64,000 nt of DNA, from assembly GCA_023953845.1 (NCBI GenBank), contig JAMLJC010000001.1:248001-312000 (forward strand), in the 5' to 3' direction. The stretch is from Rhizobiaceae bacterium. Its GTDB lineage: Bacteria; Pseudomonadota; Alphaproteobacteria; Rhizobiales; Rhizobiaceae. The translations under genes were made by a program, and so were the position numbers. Below are positions 47,208-54,992 of this stretch, piece after piece. The notes beneath the pieces were generated by a model. It was given only the letters and a program-made list of their open reading frames with translations. It was not told the origin of the DNA and did not search any database. Numbering within the stretch: the first letter of the stretch is position 1; every line of letters starts with the position of its first letter.

Positions 47208-47230
47208 CCTTCTCCCCTTGTGGGAGAAGG
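47208..47230. repeat. RIME-like palindrome
   Basis: CCTTCTCCC (47208-47216), loop of 5 nt, GGGAGAAGG (47222-47230): a perfect 9-bp inverted repeat of the same class as that at 19505-19527. Confidence 0.55.
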
Positions 47231-47266
47231 GAGCGCGCTTTTCGCCCGGCGTCTCATCCGTCCGTA

Positions 47267-47329
47267 GCGTTCAGGCATGGATCCTATGGTCGCGCTTCGC
47301 TTCGCGGCGCTTGCCATAGGATGACGAAG
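47267..47329 (+). repeat. Mosaic intergenic repeat, copy 1
   Basis: Begins GCGTTCAGGCATGGATCC and ends GGATGACGAAG. The core has perfect 9-bp arms, ATCCTATGG (47281-47289) and CCATAGGAT (47314-47322). A nearly identical copy is at 47883-47946, and an inverted relative with a different core is at 47780-47823. The GIY-YIG gene lies between copies. Confidence 0.7.
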
Positions 47330-47446
47330 AGGGGGTGTGCCGGAGAAAGCTGAAAAGGGAAGCGTGCTCGGATGCTAGTCGTCGACAGGGCCGTCTGAGG
47401 TCGCTACCTCTGGAAATGGAGGCAGGATAGCGGTTACGGTGACGTC

Positions 47447-47734
47447 ATGACCGGCTATGTCTACATGACCGCGAGCCAGAAACACGGGACGATCTATATC
47501 GGCGTGACCAATTCGCTCGGCAGGCGGGTACCGGAACACAAGTCGGGTGCTGGATCGGTCTTCACGGCACGCTACGGCGTGACGCGCCTCGTCTGGTATG
47601 AAGAGCACTTCGATATTCGCGACGCGATCCAGCGGGAGAAATCGCTGAAACGCTGGCCGCGCCAGTGGAAGATCGAGTTGATCGAGAAAACAAACCCGGA
47701 CTGGAATGAGCTGTTCGTCGGTACGGGTTGGTGA
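47447..47734 (+). CDS. GIY-YIG nuclease-domain protein
   Basis: A 95-residue protein of the UvrC-N-terminal-like GIY-YIG family. The motif reads VYMTASQKHGTIYIGVT (GIY as VYM, YIG intact), followed by R27 in LGRRVPEH, the family's Y-F/W-E acid segment YEEHFDIRDAI.REK and KRWPRQWK. Rhizobia carry many such single-domain proteins, often in variable, repeat-rich places as here. Function is unproven: DNA cleavage or repair is possible. It is flanked by mosaic repeats and has no partner genes. Confidence 0.87.
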   Translation: MTGYVYMTASQKHGTIYIGVTNSLGRRVPEHKSGAGSVFTARYGVTRLVWYEEHFDIRDAIQREKSLKRWPRQWKIELIEKTNPDWNELFVGTGW

Positions 47735-47779
47735 TAGCCGCTCGTTCTTCCGCATCTCTTTTTGGCGCCATCCGTTCCG

Positions 47780-47823
47780 CTTCGTCATCCTCGGGCTTGA
47801 CCCGAGGATCCATGCCTGAACGC
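47780..47823 (-). repeat. Mosaic intergenic repeat, inverted relative
   Basis: Reads CTTCGTCATCC at one end and GGATCCATGCCTGAACGC at the other, the reverse complement of the ends of the copies at 47267 and 47883, with a different core palindrome ATCCTCGGG-CTTGA-CCCGAGGAT. This core is widespread in rhizobial intergenic regions. Confidence 0.65.
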
Positions 47824-47882
47824 CACTGAAGGCGTGGCTGTGCAGGAACGGGCTCGCTTTCCCCGCCGTTTCAATCATCTTC

Positions 47883-47946
47883 AGCGTTCAGGCATGGATC
47901 CTATGGTCGCGCGCCGCTTCGCTGCGCTTGCCATAGGATGACGAAG
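47883..47946 (+). repeat. Mosaic intergenic repeat, copy 2
   Basis: A 64-bp near-copy of 47267-47329, with the same 9-bp arms ATCCTATGG (47898-47906) and CCATAGGAT (47931-47939) and a few differences in the loop. Confidence 0.7.
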
Positions 47947-47991
47947 GGGAGGACGGCCTCGAGTCGACGAAGGGAGAAGGTAAACACCCCC

Positions 47992-49062
47992 TCAATGCAG
48001 GACGAGCACGTCCTTCGACGAAAAGCTGATCTCCGCCGGCTCGCCGACAGCCGGAGGCGGCGTCGAGGGATTGTTAAAGGTGTCGAGAGACACGACGCCG
48101 CCGCCGACCCCGACGCGCACGCGGATGACCGAGCCGAGGAAATGCACGTCGGCGATCTGGCCGGTGAGGCTCGCATCGTGATTGGGATTGCGGCCGAGCG
48201 CGATCGCTTCCGGCCGCAGCGCCAGCGACAGGGCCTCGCCGGTCCTGGAGCCATTGAGCTTGCCCTTCAGCGAAAGTTCCTGCGAGGCGACCCGGACGGT
48301 GCCGGCCGCCGCATCGGAGACCGTGCCCTCCAGCACGTTGAGCGTGCCGACGAAATTCGCCACGAACCTGGTCGCCGGGCGGTTGTAGATCTCGAACGGC
48401 GTGCCGACCTGCTCGGCGCGGCCGCCATACATGACGGCGATGCGATCCGAGATCGACAGCGCCTCCTCCTGATCGTGCGTGACGAAGATGGTGGTGATGC
48501 CGAGTTTTTGCTGGATGGAGCGGATTTCCTCGCGCAGCGACACGCGCACCTTGGCGTCGAGCGCCGACAGCGGCTCGTCGAGCAGCAGCAGCTTCGGCTT
48601 CGGCGCCAGCGCGCGGGCGAGCGCCACGCGCTGCTGCTGGCCGCCGGAAAGCTGGTAGGGATAGCGGCCGCCATACTGGTCGATCGGCAGCTTGATGATG
48701 TCGAGCATCTCCTTGACGCGCGCATCCGCCTCCGCCTTCGGCATGCCGGCGACCTTCAGGCCGAAGCCGACATTCTGCGCCACGGTGAGGTTCGGGAACA
48801 GCGCATAGGCCTGGAACACCATGCCGATGTTGCGCTGGTTCGGCTTCAGCCGCGTCACGTCCTTGCCGCCGACGACGATCGAGCCGGAGGTGGGGTCCTC
48901 GAAACCGGCGACGATGCGCAGCACCGTGGTCTTGCCGCAGCCCGAGGGACCGAGAAAGGAAACGAACTCGCCGCGGCCGATATCAAGGTTGAAGTCCTGC
49001 ACGACGGTTGCCTGCCCGAAGGACTTCTTGACGTTCCGTATCGACAGATAGGTTTCGGCCAT
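47992..49062 (-). CDS. ABC transporter ATP-binding protein (spermidine/putrescine or ferric type, PotA-like)
   Basis: A 356-residue ATPase with Walker A GPSGCGKTT (38-46), signature LSGGQQQRVALARALA, Walker B LLLLDEPLSALD and H-loop FVTHDQEEAL, followed by a TOBE/MOP-like C-terminal domain (about 240-356). That layout is the PotA/FbpC class. The start at 49062 has GGAAAG 6 nt upstream and is 14 bp after the permease stop; a longer frame overlaps the permease. It is the last gene of an SBP-permease-permease-ATPase operon. Confidence 0.92.
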   Translation of the reverse strand: MAETYLSIRNVKKSFGQATVVQDFNLDIGRGEFVSFLGPSGCGKTTVLRIVAGFEDPTSGSIVVGGKDVTRLKPNQRNIGMVFQAYALFPNLTVAQNVGFGLKVAGMPKAEADARVKEMLDIIKLPIDQYGGRYPYQLSGGQQQRVALARALAPKPKLLLLDEPLSALDAKVRVSLREEIRSIQQKLGITTIFVTHDQEEALSISDRIAVMYGGRAEQVGTPFEIYNRPATRFVANFVGTLNVLEGTVSDAAAGTVRVASQELSLKGKLNGSRTGEALSLALRPEAIALGRNPNHDASLTGQIADVHFLGSVIRVRVGVGGGVVSLDTFNNPSTPPPAVGEPAEISFSSKDVLVLH

Positions 49063-49076
49063 GGGCAGCTTTCCGG

Positions 49077-49868
49077 TCAGTTCGGTCGGTTTGCGGACTT
49101 CGGCGCGAAGCGCGAGAGAACCTGGATGATCGACATGCACCCCCAGGTGATGACGAAGGCGATGATGGCGAGCGCCGCCGGCTCATAGGCCCGGTTGGCG
49201 CCGATGTTCTGCAGGTACGGGCCGAAGGCCGGCCGGTTGAGCAGGCTCGCCATGGTGAACTCGCCGATGACGATGGCGAAGGTGAGGAACGCCCCCGACA
49301 GCACCGCGATCAGCACGTTGGGCAGGATGATGCGGGCGATGATGGTCGTCCAGCCCGCACCGAGAATCTGCGCCGCTTCCGTCAGTGTTCGCACGTCGAT
49401 GGTCCTGAGGCCCGTGTCGACGGCGCGGTACATATAGGGCAGCGCCAGCGTCGCATAGCCGATGATGAGCAGGACGTCCGTACCGCGCGCCGTCGCAAGG
49501 AAGGGCAGCGGCGAGTTGGAGCCGTACATGCGGATATAGCCGAAGACGATGACGATGGCCGGGATGATGAGCGGCAGGAGCGTGATGAACTCCACCACCG
49601 GCCTGAGATACGGCATCCTGAGCCTGATCCAGTAGGCGGTGGGCACCACGATCAGCACGCCGAGGATGATGGTGAAGACGGCGACGATCACGGAATAGCC
49701 GAACGTCGCCTGGAAGCGATCGTCGCCGAAGACGATGCGGTAGGCGTCGAAGGAATATTCGCCGCGCCGCATGCGCATCGAGAATTCGAGCGTCGCGATC
49801 AGCGGGATGAAGAAATAGCTCGCGCCGACGATGAAGGTGATCCAGGCCCAGATGGAGGAGCGCTTCAT
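49077..49868 (-). CDS. ABC transporter permease (PotC-like)
   Basis: A 263-residue inner-membrane permease with six membrane segments and the EAA loop (LTEAAQILGAGWTTIIARIILPN, about 170-192). Its ATG overlaps the stop of the first permease by 4 bp (ATGA). The frame is open upstream across that gene, but only this part is protein-like. It belongs to the class that moves polyamines, iron(III) or 2-aminoethylphosphonate. Confidence 0.9.
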   Translation of the reverse strand: MKRSSIWAWITFIVGASYFFIPLIATLEFSMRMRRGEYSFDAYRIVFGDDRFQATFGYSVIVAVFTIILGVLIVVPTAYWIRLRMPYLRPVVEFITLLPLIIPAIVIVFGYIRMYGSNSPLPFLATARGTDVLLIIGYATLALPYMYRAVDTGLRTIDVRTLTEAAQILGAGWTTIIARIILPNVLIAVLSGAFLTFAIVIGEFTMASLLNRPAFGPYLQNIGANRAYEPAALAIIAFVITWGCMSIIQVLSRFAPKSANRPN

Positions 49869-50776
49869 TTCAGCCACCTCTCGCTGCGCACGCGGAACCA
49901 GATGTAGAAGATGTTGGCAAGGCCGGTGACGACGATCATGCCGAAGGCCAGCGCGTAGCCGAGATGCGGATTGTGCAGCACGTCGCCGCGGATCTGTGCG
50001 TAGAGCAGGATCGGCACGATGTTGAGCGACGAGCCGGTGAGCGCATAGGCGGTGGCGATGGCGCCGAAGGCGTTGGCGAAAAGCAGGATGACCGTGCCGA
50101 GGAAGGACGGCCACAGCACCGGGATCGCCACCATGCGCCAGTATTGCAGGCCGGTGGCGCCGAGCGTGGCGGCGGCCTCGCCCCATTCCTTCTTCAGCCC
50201 GTCTATGGCCGGCGTGATGATGACCACCATCAGCGGGATCTGGAAATAGAGATAGGTGAGCGTCAGCCCCCAGAAGGACAGGATGTTGAAGCCCGTCGTG
50301 TAGAGGTTGAAGCCGAACAGGTCGCGCAAGAGCACGGTGACGAGGCCGAGGCGGCCGAGCGTGGCGAGGAAGGCGAAGGCCAGCGGCACGCCGGCGAAGT
50401 TCGATGCGACGCCGGAAAACGTCATGGTCGCCGACCGCACCCAGTCCGGCAGGCCGCCGCGCACGATGGCGAGCGCGATGGCGAAGCCCGCCAGCGCGCC
50501 GATCACGGCGGAGGCGAGGCTGATGCGGATGGAGATCCAGTAGGCGGCGAGAATGGAGGGCTGCGCCAGCGCATAGATGTTTTCCAGCGTGTATTCGCCG
50601 GTATTGTTCTGGAAGGCGCCGATGACGAGATAGGCCGTCGGCAGGATCAGGAACATCAGCGCGAAGATGAAGAAAGGCGCGACGCCGAGCCATTGCAGCG
50701 GCAGCTTGAAGCCGCGCGCGTCGGCCTGCGGCGGCACGGGCACCGCCGAGGGGTCGGAAAGGCTGGCCTGGCTCAT
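49865..50776 (-). CDS. ABC transporter permease (PotB-like)
   Basis: A 303-residue inner-membrane permease with six to seven membrane segments and the EAA loop at GEAAATLGATGLQYWRMVAIPVL (about 205-227). A polar N-terminal 25 residues lie in the cytoplasm. It begins 51 bp after the binding-protein gene and overlaps the second permease by 4 bp. It pairs with that permease as the channel. Confidence 0.91.
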   Translation of the reverse strand: MSQASLSDPSAVPVPPQADARGFKLPLQWLGVAPFFIFALMFLILPTAYLVIGAFQNNTGEYTLENIYALAQPSILAAYWISIRISLASAVIGALAGFAIALAIVRGGLPDWVRSATMTFSGVASNFAGVPLAFAFLATLGRLGLVTVLLRDLFGFNLYTTGFNILSFWGLTLTYLYFQIPLMVVIITPAIDGLKKEWGEAAATLGATGLQYWRMVAIPVLWPSFLGTVILLFANAFGAIATAYALTGSSLNIVPILLYAQIRGDVLHNPHLGYALAFGMIVVTGLANIFYIWFRVRSERWLK

Positions 50777-50794
50777 CGGATCGACCGGAAGGAG

Positions 50795-50818
50795 CCGGGT
50801 GGCCTTTCGGCCGCCCGG
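50795..50818 (-). promoter_or_regulatory. Intercistronic stem-loop after the binding-protein gene
   Basis: CCGGGTGGCC (50795-50804), loop TTTC, GGCCGCCCGG (50809-50818): a 10-bp stem with one G-U pair, 9 nt after the stop at 50828 and 19 nt before the first permease ATG. Confidence 0.55.
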
Positions 50819-50827
50819 TCAATGTGA

Positions 50828-51934
50828 CTACTGGACGTTGGCGCCCACGACGGTGTCCCAGTTCTTGGTGATGACGTCCTTGGCCGCGGCCTGGTCGTCG
50901 AGGCTCGGGAACACGGCTGCCTCATAGGCGGCGGCCGGCGGCAGCTTGTCGAGCATATCCTGCGGGATCTTGCCGTTCTTGGCGAGGTCGTTGAAGCGGA
51001 TCGGGTGGCAGTAGCCGGCGAGCCAGCCGAGCTGTCCCTCGTCCGAATAGAGATACTCCATCCACAGCTTCGCGGCGTTCGGATGCGGCGCGTAGGCGCT
51101 GATCGCCTGGATGTAGACGCCCGCGACGACGCCCGACTTCGGCACGATGACCTCGACCGGCGGATTGCCGTTCAGCGTGTCGCGGCCCGCGAGCGCGTTG
51201 TAGTCCCAGGTGATGAGGATCGGCGTCTGGCCCTGCGCCAGCGTCGCCGACTTGCCGATCACCGGCACGAAGTTGCCCTTGGCGTTCAGCTCCTTGAAGA
51301 AGTCGAGACCCTTCTCGCCGGCCGACTTCGCGTCGGTCGCGCCCATGGCGAGGCCGGCCGCGTAGACGCCCTGGATCGCCTGGTTCGAGGCGCGGGGGTC
51401 GCCGGCCAGCGCGACGGCGTTGGCGTATTCAGCCTTCTGCAGGTCGGCCCAGTCGGCGGGCGGATTCGGCACGAGATCCTTGTTCACCTCGAAGGAGAGC
51501 ACGCCGTAATAGTCGCCGTACCAGTAGCCTTCGGCGTCCTTGGCGCTGTCCGGGATCGAATCCCAGGTCGAGACCTTGTAGGGCTGGATCAGGCCGTCGG
51601 CCTTCGCCTGCGGGCCATAGGAGAGACCGACGTCGATGACGTCCGGCGCCTGCGGGCCCTTGTTGTCCTTGTTCGCCTTGATCGCCTCGATCTCGTCGCT
51701 CGAACCGGCATCCGGGTTGAGCTCGTTGATCGTGATCTCGGGATACTTCTTCTTGAAGCCGTCGATGACCGCGCCATAGCCGCACCAGTCATGCGGCAGC
51801 GCGATGGTCGTCAGCTGGCCTTCGGCCTTGGCTGCGGCGACGAGTTCCGCGGACGGCTCGGCCGAAACGAGCGCCGTCGTCACCATGAGCGACGCGGCGC
51901 TGAGGGAAAGGACTTTCCCTGCAAACTTGAACAT
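50828..51934 (-). CDS. ABC transporter substrate-binding protein (polyamine/iron class)
   Basis: A 368-residue periplasmic binding protein with a signal peptide (GKVLSLSAASLMVTTALVSA, cleavage near 25) and a type II two-lobe fold (LTTIALPHDWCGYGAVIDGFKKKYPEI; TPILITWDYNALAG; YIQAISAYAPHPNAAKLWMEYLYSDEG). The ribosome site GAAGGAGAG is excellent. The class includes spermidine, Fe(III), thiamine and phosphonate binders; no iron-ligand tyrosine pair is obvious, so an organic amine is more likely. The palindrome at 51985-51998 lies 50 bp upstream. Confidence 0.9.
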   Translation of the reverse strand: MFKFAGKVLSLSAASLMVTTALVSAEPSAELVAAAKAEGQLTTIALPHDWCGYGAVIDGFKKKYPEITINELNPDAGSSDEIEAIKANKDNKGPQAPDVIDVGLSYGPQAKADGLIQPYKVSTWDSIPDSAKDAEGYWYGDYYGVLSFEVNKDLVPNPPADWADLQKAEYANAVALAGDPRASNQAIQGVYAAGLAMGATDAKSAGEKGLDFFKELNAKGNFVPVIGKSATLAQGQTPILITWDYNALAGRDTLNGNPPVEVIVPKSGVVAGVYIQAISAYAPHPNAAKLWMEYLYSDEGQLGWLAGYCHPIRFNDLAKNGKIPQDMLDKLPPAAAYEAAVFPSLDDQAAAKDVITKNWDTVVGANVQ

Positions 51935-51984
51935 ATGATCTCTCCTTCAAAAAGGCGTCGAACGCGCCTGCGGTGCGGTTAGCG

Positions 51985-51998
51985 CTGTCACGTGACAG
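51985..51998. promoter_or_regulatory. Perfect 14-bp palindrome, operator candidate
   Basis: CTGTCACGTGACAG, a perfect palindrome 50 bp upstream of the binding-protein start. It has the symmetry of a dimeric repressor site overlapping or just downstream of a promoter. The regulator is not known; the RpiR-type protein at 60378 is the nearest candidate. Confidence 0.5.
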
Positions 51999-52164
51999 TC
52001 CGATGAAACTCAGTTCCCCCCGGCGTCCCAGGCCGGAAAAAGTTAACAACCTTTATGTGCTGGCCGCAATCCGGGAAATTCGTTGCGCGGCTAATAAATC
52101 TCGCGGCGTGACTAATTCTTCAGTCCGGCATGGCCGCGATACTTGCTTGCCGGACGAAGCATAT

Positions 52165-52192
52165 CCGGCGGCCCGTCTTGCCGGGCCGCCGG
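52165..52192 (-). terminator. Stem-loop after the alcohol dehydrogenase gene
   Basis: CCGGCGGCCCG (52165-52175), loop of 6 nt, CGGGCCGCCGG (52182-52192): a perfect 11-bp GC stem 53 nt after the stop at 52246. No T-tract follows, so it is a terminator-like structure of uncertain strength. Confidence 0.5.
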
Positions 52193-52245
52193 GTATTCCT
52201 GACGAGAGTTTTCCGGCGCCGTGCATCGCCCGCGCCGGACCGGCA

Positions 52246-53418
52246 TCAAACCTCTCCGGCCAGCGCCTTCTCGAGCAGACCGAGCGCCGCCTTCTTCGTC
52301 AGCTTGACGGGATTGCCGCCGGCGGTCGGATCGACGATCGCCATGTCGGCGATCAGCGTCTTGCGTTTCCTGTCCATGTCGAGACCCTTGACGAGACCCG
52401 GCAGCGCATGCGGAACCTTCAGCGTTTTGCGCAGCCTGATGATCGCCTTGGCGAAGCCATCGAAGCCGCCCTTGATGCCGCAATAGGCGGCCAGGCGCTC
52501 GATCTTCTCCTCCACCGCCTCGCGGTTGAAGGCGAGCACATAGGGCATGAAGACAGCGTTGGTCATGCCGTGATGGGTGTCGTAGAGCGCGCCGATCGGA
52601 TGCGACAGCGAATGGATGGCACCGAGCCCCTTCTGGAAGGCGGTGGCGCCCATGGCGGCCGCGCTCATCATGTGGGCGCGGGCGACGAGATCATTGCCGT
52701 TGGCGAAGGCCTTGGGCAGGTTCTCGAACACCAGCCGGATGCCTTCGACCGCGATGCCGTCCGCCATTGGATGATAGCCCGGCGCGCAATAGGCTTCGAG
52801 GCAGTGGGCGAGCGCGTCCATGCCGGTGCCGGCCGTGATGAACGGCGGCATGCCGGCGGTGAGTTCCGGATCGGCGATGACGATCGCCGGCAGCATCTTC
52901 GGATGGAAGATCACCTTCTTGGTGTGGCTCGCCTCGTGCGTGATGACGCCGGCGCGGCCGACTTCCGAGCCGGTGCCGGCGGTGGTGGGCACCGCGATGA
53001 TCGGCACGATGGCGTCGGCATTGGCGCGCGTCCACCAGTCGCCGATGTCCTCGAAATCCCAGACAGGCCGCGTCTGCTCGGCCTGGAAGGCGATCAGCTT
53101 GGCGAGATCGAGCGCGGAGCCGCCGCCGAAGGCGATGACGCCATCATGCTTGCCCTTCTTGAAGGCCTTTATGCCGGCGGTGAGGTTGGATTCCACCGGA
53201 TTCGGCTTGACGTCGGAGAAGACGCCGTATGGCACCTTCGCCGCATCGAGGATCTTCAGCGTCTTAGCCACGACCGGCAGCTTTGCAAGACCCGGATCGG
53301 TGACGAAGAGCGGCCGCTTGATGCCAGTTGCGGCCAGCGCATCCGGCAGTTCGGCTATGCGGCCGGCGCCGAAACGCACGGTGGTGGGATAGTTCCATTT
53401 GGAGACGAGCTTGGACAT
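52246..53418 (-). CDS. Iron-containing (group III) alcohol dehydrogenase
   Basis: A 390-residue Fe-ADH. The NAD(P) motif is GGGSALDLAK, with TTAGTGSEV nearby. The metal ligands are D in IADPEL, and histidines in ALAHCLEAY, IHSLSHPIG and DTHHGMTNA, all present. The enzyme oxidises a primary alcohol to an aldehyde or the reverse. A TTG 5 codons upstream is an alternative start. It lies 18 bp behind the aldehyde dehydrogenase gene, so the pair should take an alcohol to a carboxylic acid. Last gene of the 52.2-60.2 kb cluster. Confidence 0.93.
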   Translation of the reverse strand: MSKLVSKWNYPTTVRFGAGRIAELPDALAATGIKRPLFVTDPGLAKLPVVAKTLKILDAAKVPYGVFSDVKPNPVESNLTAGIKAFKKGKHDGVIAFGGGSALDLAKLIAFQAEQTRPVWDFEDIGDWWTRANADAIVPIIAVPTTAGTGSEVGRAGVITHEASHTKKVIFHPKMLPAIVIADPELTAGMPPFITAGTGMDALAHCLEAYCAPGYHPMADGIAVEGIRLVFENLPKAFANGNDLVARAHMMSAAAMGATAFQKGLGAIHSLSHPIGALYDTHHGMTNAVFMPYVLAFNREAVEEKIERLAAYCGIKGGFDGFAKAIIRLRKTLKVPHALPGLVKGLDMDRKRKTLIADMAIVDPTAGGNPVKLTKKAALGLLEKALAGEV

Positions 53419-53436
53419 TGGTCTTGCTTTCAAACC

Positions 53437-54825
53437 TCAGATTTCTTCGCGCAAGTGATAGCTCTTCGGCCGCGTCAGACTGTCGTAGCCGAGAGCCGAC
53501 AGCGCGACGCCCTTGCCGGTGTCCTTGACGCCGGTCCAGACCAGCGCCGGGTCGAGATAGTCGCAGCGGTTCATGAAGATGGTGCCGGTCTCGATGCGGT
53601 CGCCGAGCTTTTCGGCGTGTTCCGTGTCGCGCGTCCAGATCGAGGCGGTGAGGCCGTAGGGACTGTCGTTCATCAGCGCGACGGCCTCCTCGTCGTTGCG
53701 CACCTTCATGATGCCGACGATCGGCCCAAAGCTTTCCTCGCGCATGACGCTCATCTGATGGTCGACATTGGTCAGCACTTCCGGCGCGAGGTAGGGCGAG
53801 CCTTCCCTGTCGCCGTCGACCTTCATGTTGACATGGGCCTTCGCGCCCTTGCGCAGGGCTTCGGCCTTCTGCTCGCGGATCAGGTCGGCGAAGCGCGCCT
53901 GCGCCATCGGCCCGAGCGTGGTCGCAGCGTCGAGCGGATTGCCGACGACGTAATTCTTCGTCTCGGCGACAAAACCTTCGACGAACGCGTCATAGACCTT
54001 CTCGTGCACATAGATGCGCTCGATGCCGCAGCAGCACTGGCCGGAATTGAAAAAAGCACCGTCGACCAGATTGGCGACGGCATGATCCATTTTTGCATCC
54101 GGCAGCACATAGGCCGGGTCCTTGCCGCCAAGCTCCAGCCCGAGCGTCATGAAGGTGCCGGCCGCCGCCTTTTCGATGGCGCGGCCGCCCGCGACGGAGC
54201 CGGTGAAATTGACATGGTCGATCTTGCCGGAACCGAGAAGCTTCTCGGTCTGGGCATGATTCAGCACGACGTTCTGGAACACGCCCTTCGGCAGGTTCGC
54301 CATTTCGAAGGCTTTTGCGAAGCGCTCGCCGACCAGCAGCGTCTGCGCGGCGTGCTTCAGGATCACCGTGTTGCCGGCGATCAGCGCCGGGACGATGGTG
54401 TTCACCGCCGTGAGATAGGGGTAGTTCCACGGCGCGATGACCATGACGACGCCGAGCGGCGCCTTCCTCACATAGCGCCTGAAGCCGTCCTTCGGGTTGG
54501 AGGCCATGACCGGCGCGAGCGCCTTTTCGGCGATCTCGACCATATATTGCGTGCGTTCCCTGACGCCGCCGAACTCGCCGCCATAGCGCACCGGCCGGCC
54601 CATCTGCCAGGCGATCTCCGGCACGATCTCGTCGGTCATGCCGACCAGCGCCTCCAGCATGGCGAGCATGTATTTCGCGCGCTCCGTGACCGGCACGCGC
54701 GCCCAGTCTTCCTGCGCGGCTCGGGCGCGCTCGACGGCGGCGTTCAGCGCCTGATCGGTCGCCACCGGACGCTCGGCATAGATCGAGCCGTCGATGGGGG
54801 ATTTGAGTTTGACCGTCTCGGTCAT
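53437..54825 (-). CDS. Aldehyde dehydrogenase family protein
   Basis: A 462-residue NAD(P)-dependent aldehyde dehydrogenase. The NAD motif is FTGSVAGG, the general base lies in LELGGKDP, and the nucleophile is in FNSGQCCCG, where three cysteines follow each other; this is seen in some betaine or gamma-aminobutyraldehyde dehydrogenase relatives. It is slightly short for the family (usually 470-500). AAGGAAGG stands 6 nt before the ATG at 54825. It probably oxidises the aldehyde made by the neighbouring alcohol dehydrogenase. Confidence 0.93.
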   Translation of the reverse strand: MTETVKLKSPIDGSIYAERPVATDQALNAAVERARAAQEDWARVPVTERAKYMLAMLEALVGMTDEIVPEIAWQMGRPVRYGGEFGGVRERTQYMVEIAEKALAPVMASNPKDGFRRYVRKAPLGVVMVIAPWNYPYLTAVNTIVPALIAGNTVILKHAAQTLLVGERFAKAFEMANLPKGVFQNVVLNHAQTEKLLGSGKIDHVNFTGSVAGGRAIEKAAAGTFMTLGLELGGKDPAYVLPDAKMDHAVANLVDGAFFNSGQCCCGIERIYVHEKVYDAFVEGFVAETKNYVVGNPLDAATTLGPMAQARFADLIREQKAEALRKGAKAHVNMKVDGDREGSPYLAPEVLTNVDHQMSVMREESFGPIVGIMKVRNDEEAVALMNDSPYGLTASIWTRDTEHAEKLGDRIETGTIFMNRCDYLDPALVWTGVKDTGKGVALSALGYDSLTRPKSYHLREEI

Positions 54826-54858
54826 GGTACGTCCTTCCTTCAAATCAAGCGCCGCATC

Positions 54859-54975
54859 GCCCCTCATCCTTACCCTCTACCCCGTGAAAAACGGGGAGAA
54901 GGAGGACGTCAACGTTGCGGCAGTCTCCACTCTCCCCGTCCGACGGAGAGAGGCGCTGGCAGGCGGATGAGGGGC
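54859..54975. repeat. RIME1-like mosaic element with terminal inverted repeats
   Basis: A 117-bp element bounded by perfect 11-bp inverted ends, GCCCCTCATCC (54859-54869) and GGATGAGGGGC (54965-54975). Inside are a CCCCGT-GAAAA-ACGGGG hairpin (54880-54896) and a CTCCCCGTCCGACGGAGAG palindrome-like part. Size and layout fit Rhizobium-specific intergenic mosaic elements. It lies between the glutamine-synthetase-like and aldehyde dehydrogenase genes, so it is transcribed. Confidence 0.7.
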
Positions 54976-54992
54976 TTCCCTCTTCCGTCGCC

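Larger units (their letters stand above)
46581..47446. other. 866-bp intergenic region without a convincing gene
   Basis: No frame in this stretch looks like a protein. It holds the alternative hairpins at 46756-46813, a 6-bp GCCCGA/TCGGGC stem at 46601-46618, a RIME-like palindrome at 47208-47230 and the first copy of a 63-bp mosaic repeat at 47267-47329. It must contain the promoter of the leftward DUF4173-regulator-kinase operon, but no clear -35/-10 pair can be named. Confidence 0.6.
51935..52245. other. Intergenic region between the ABC importer and the alcohol dehydrogenase gene
   Basis: Both flanking genes run leftward. The right part should end the dehydrogenase unit (stem-loop 52165-52192) and the left part should start the importer (palindrome 51985-51998). 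An AT-rich stretch around 52038-52120 may hold the promoter, but no standard -35/-10 pair stands out. No protein-like frame is seen. Confidence 0.5.
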
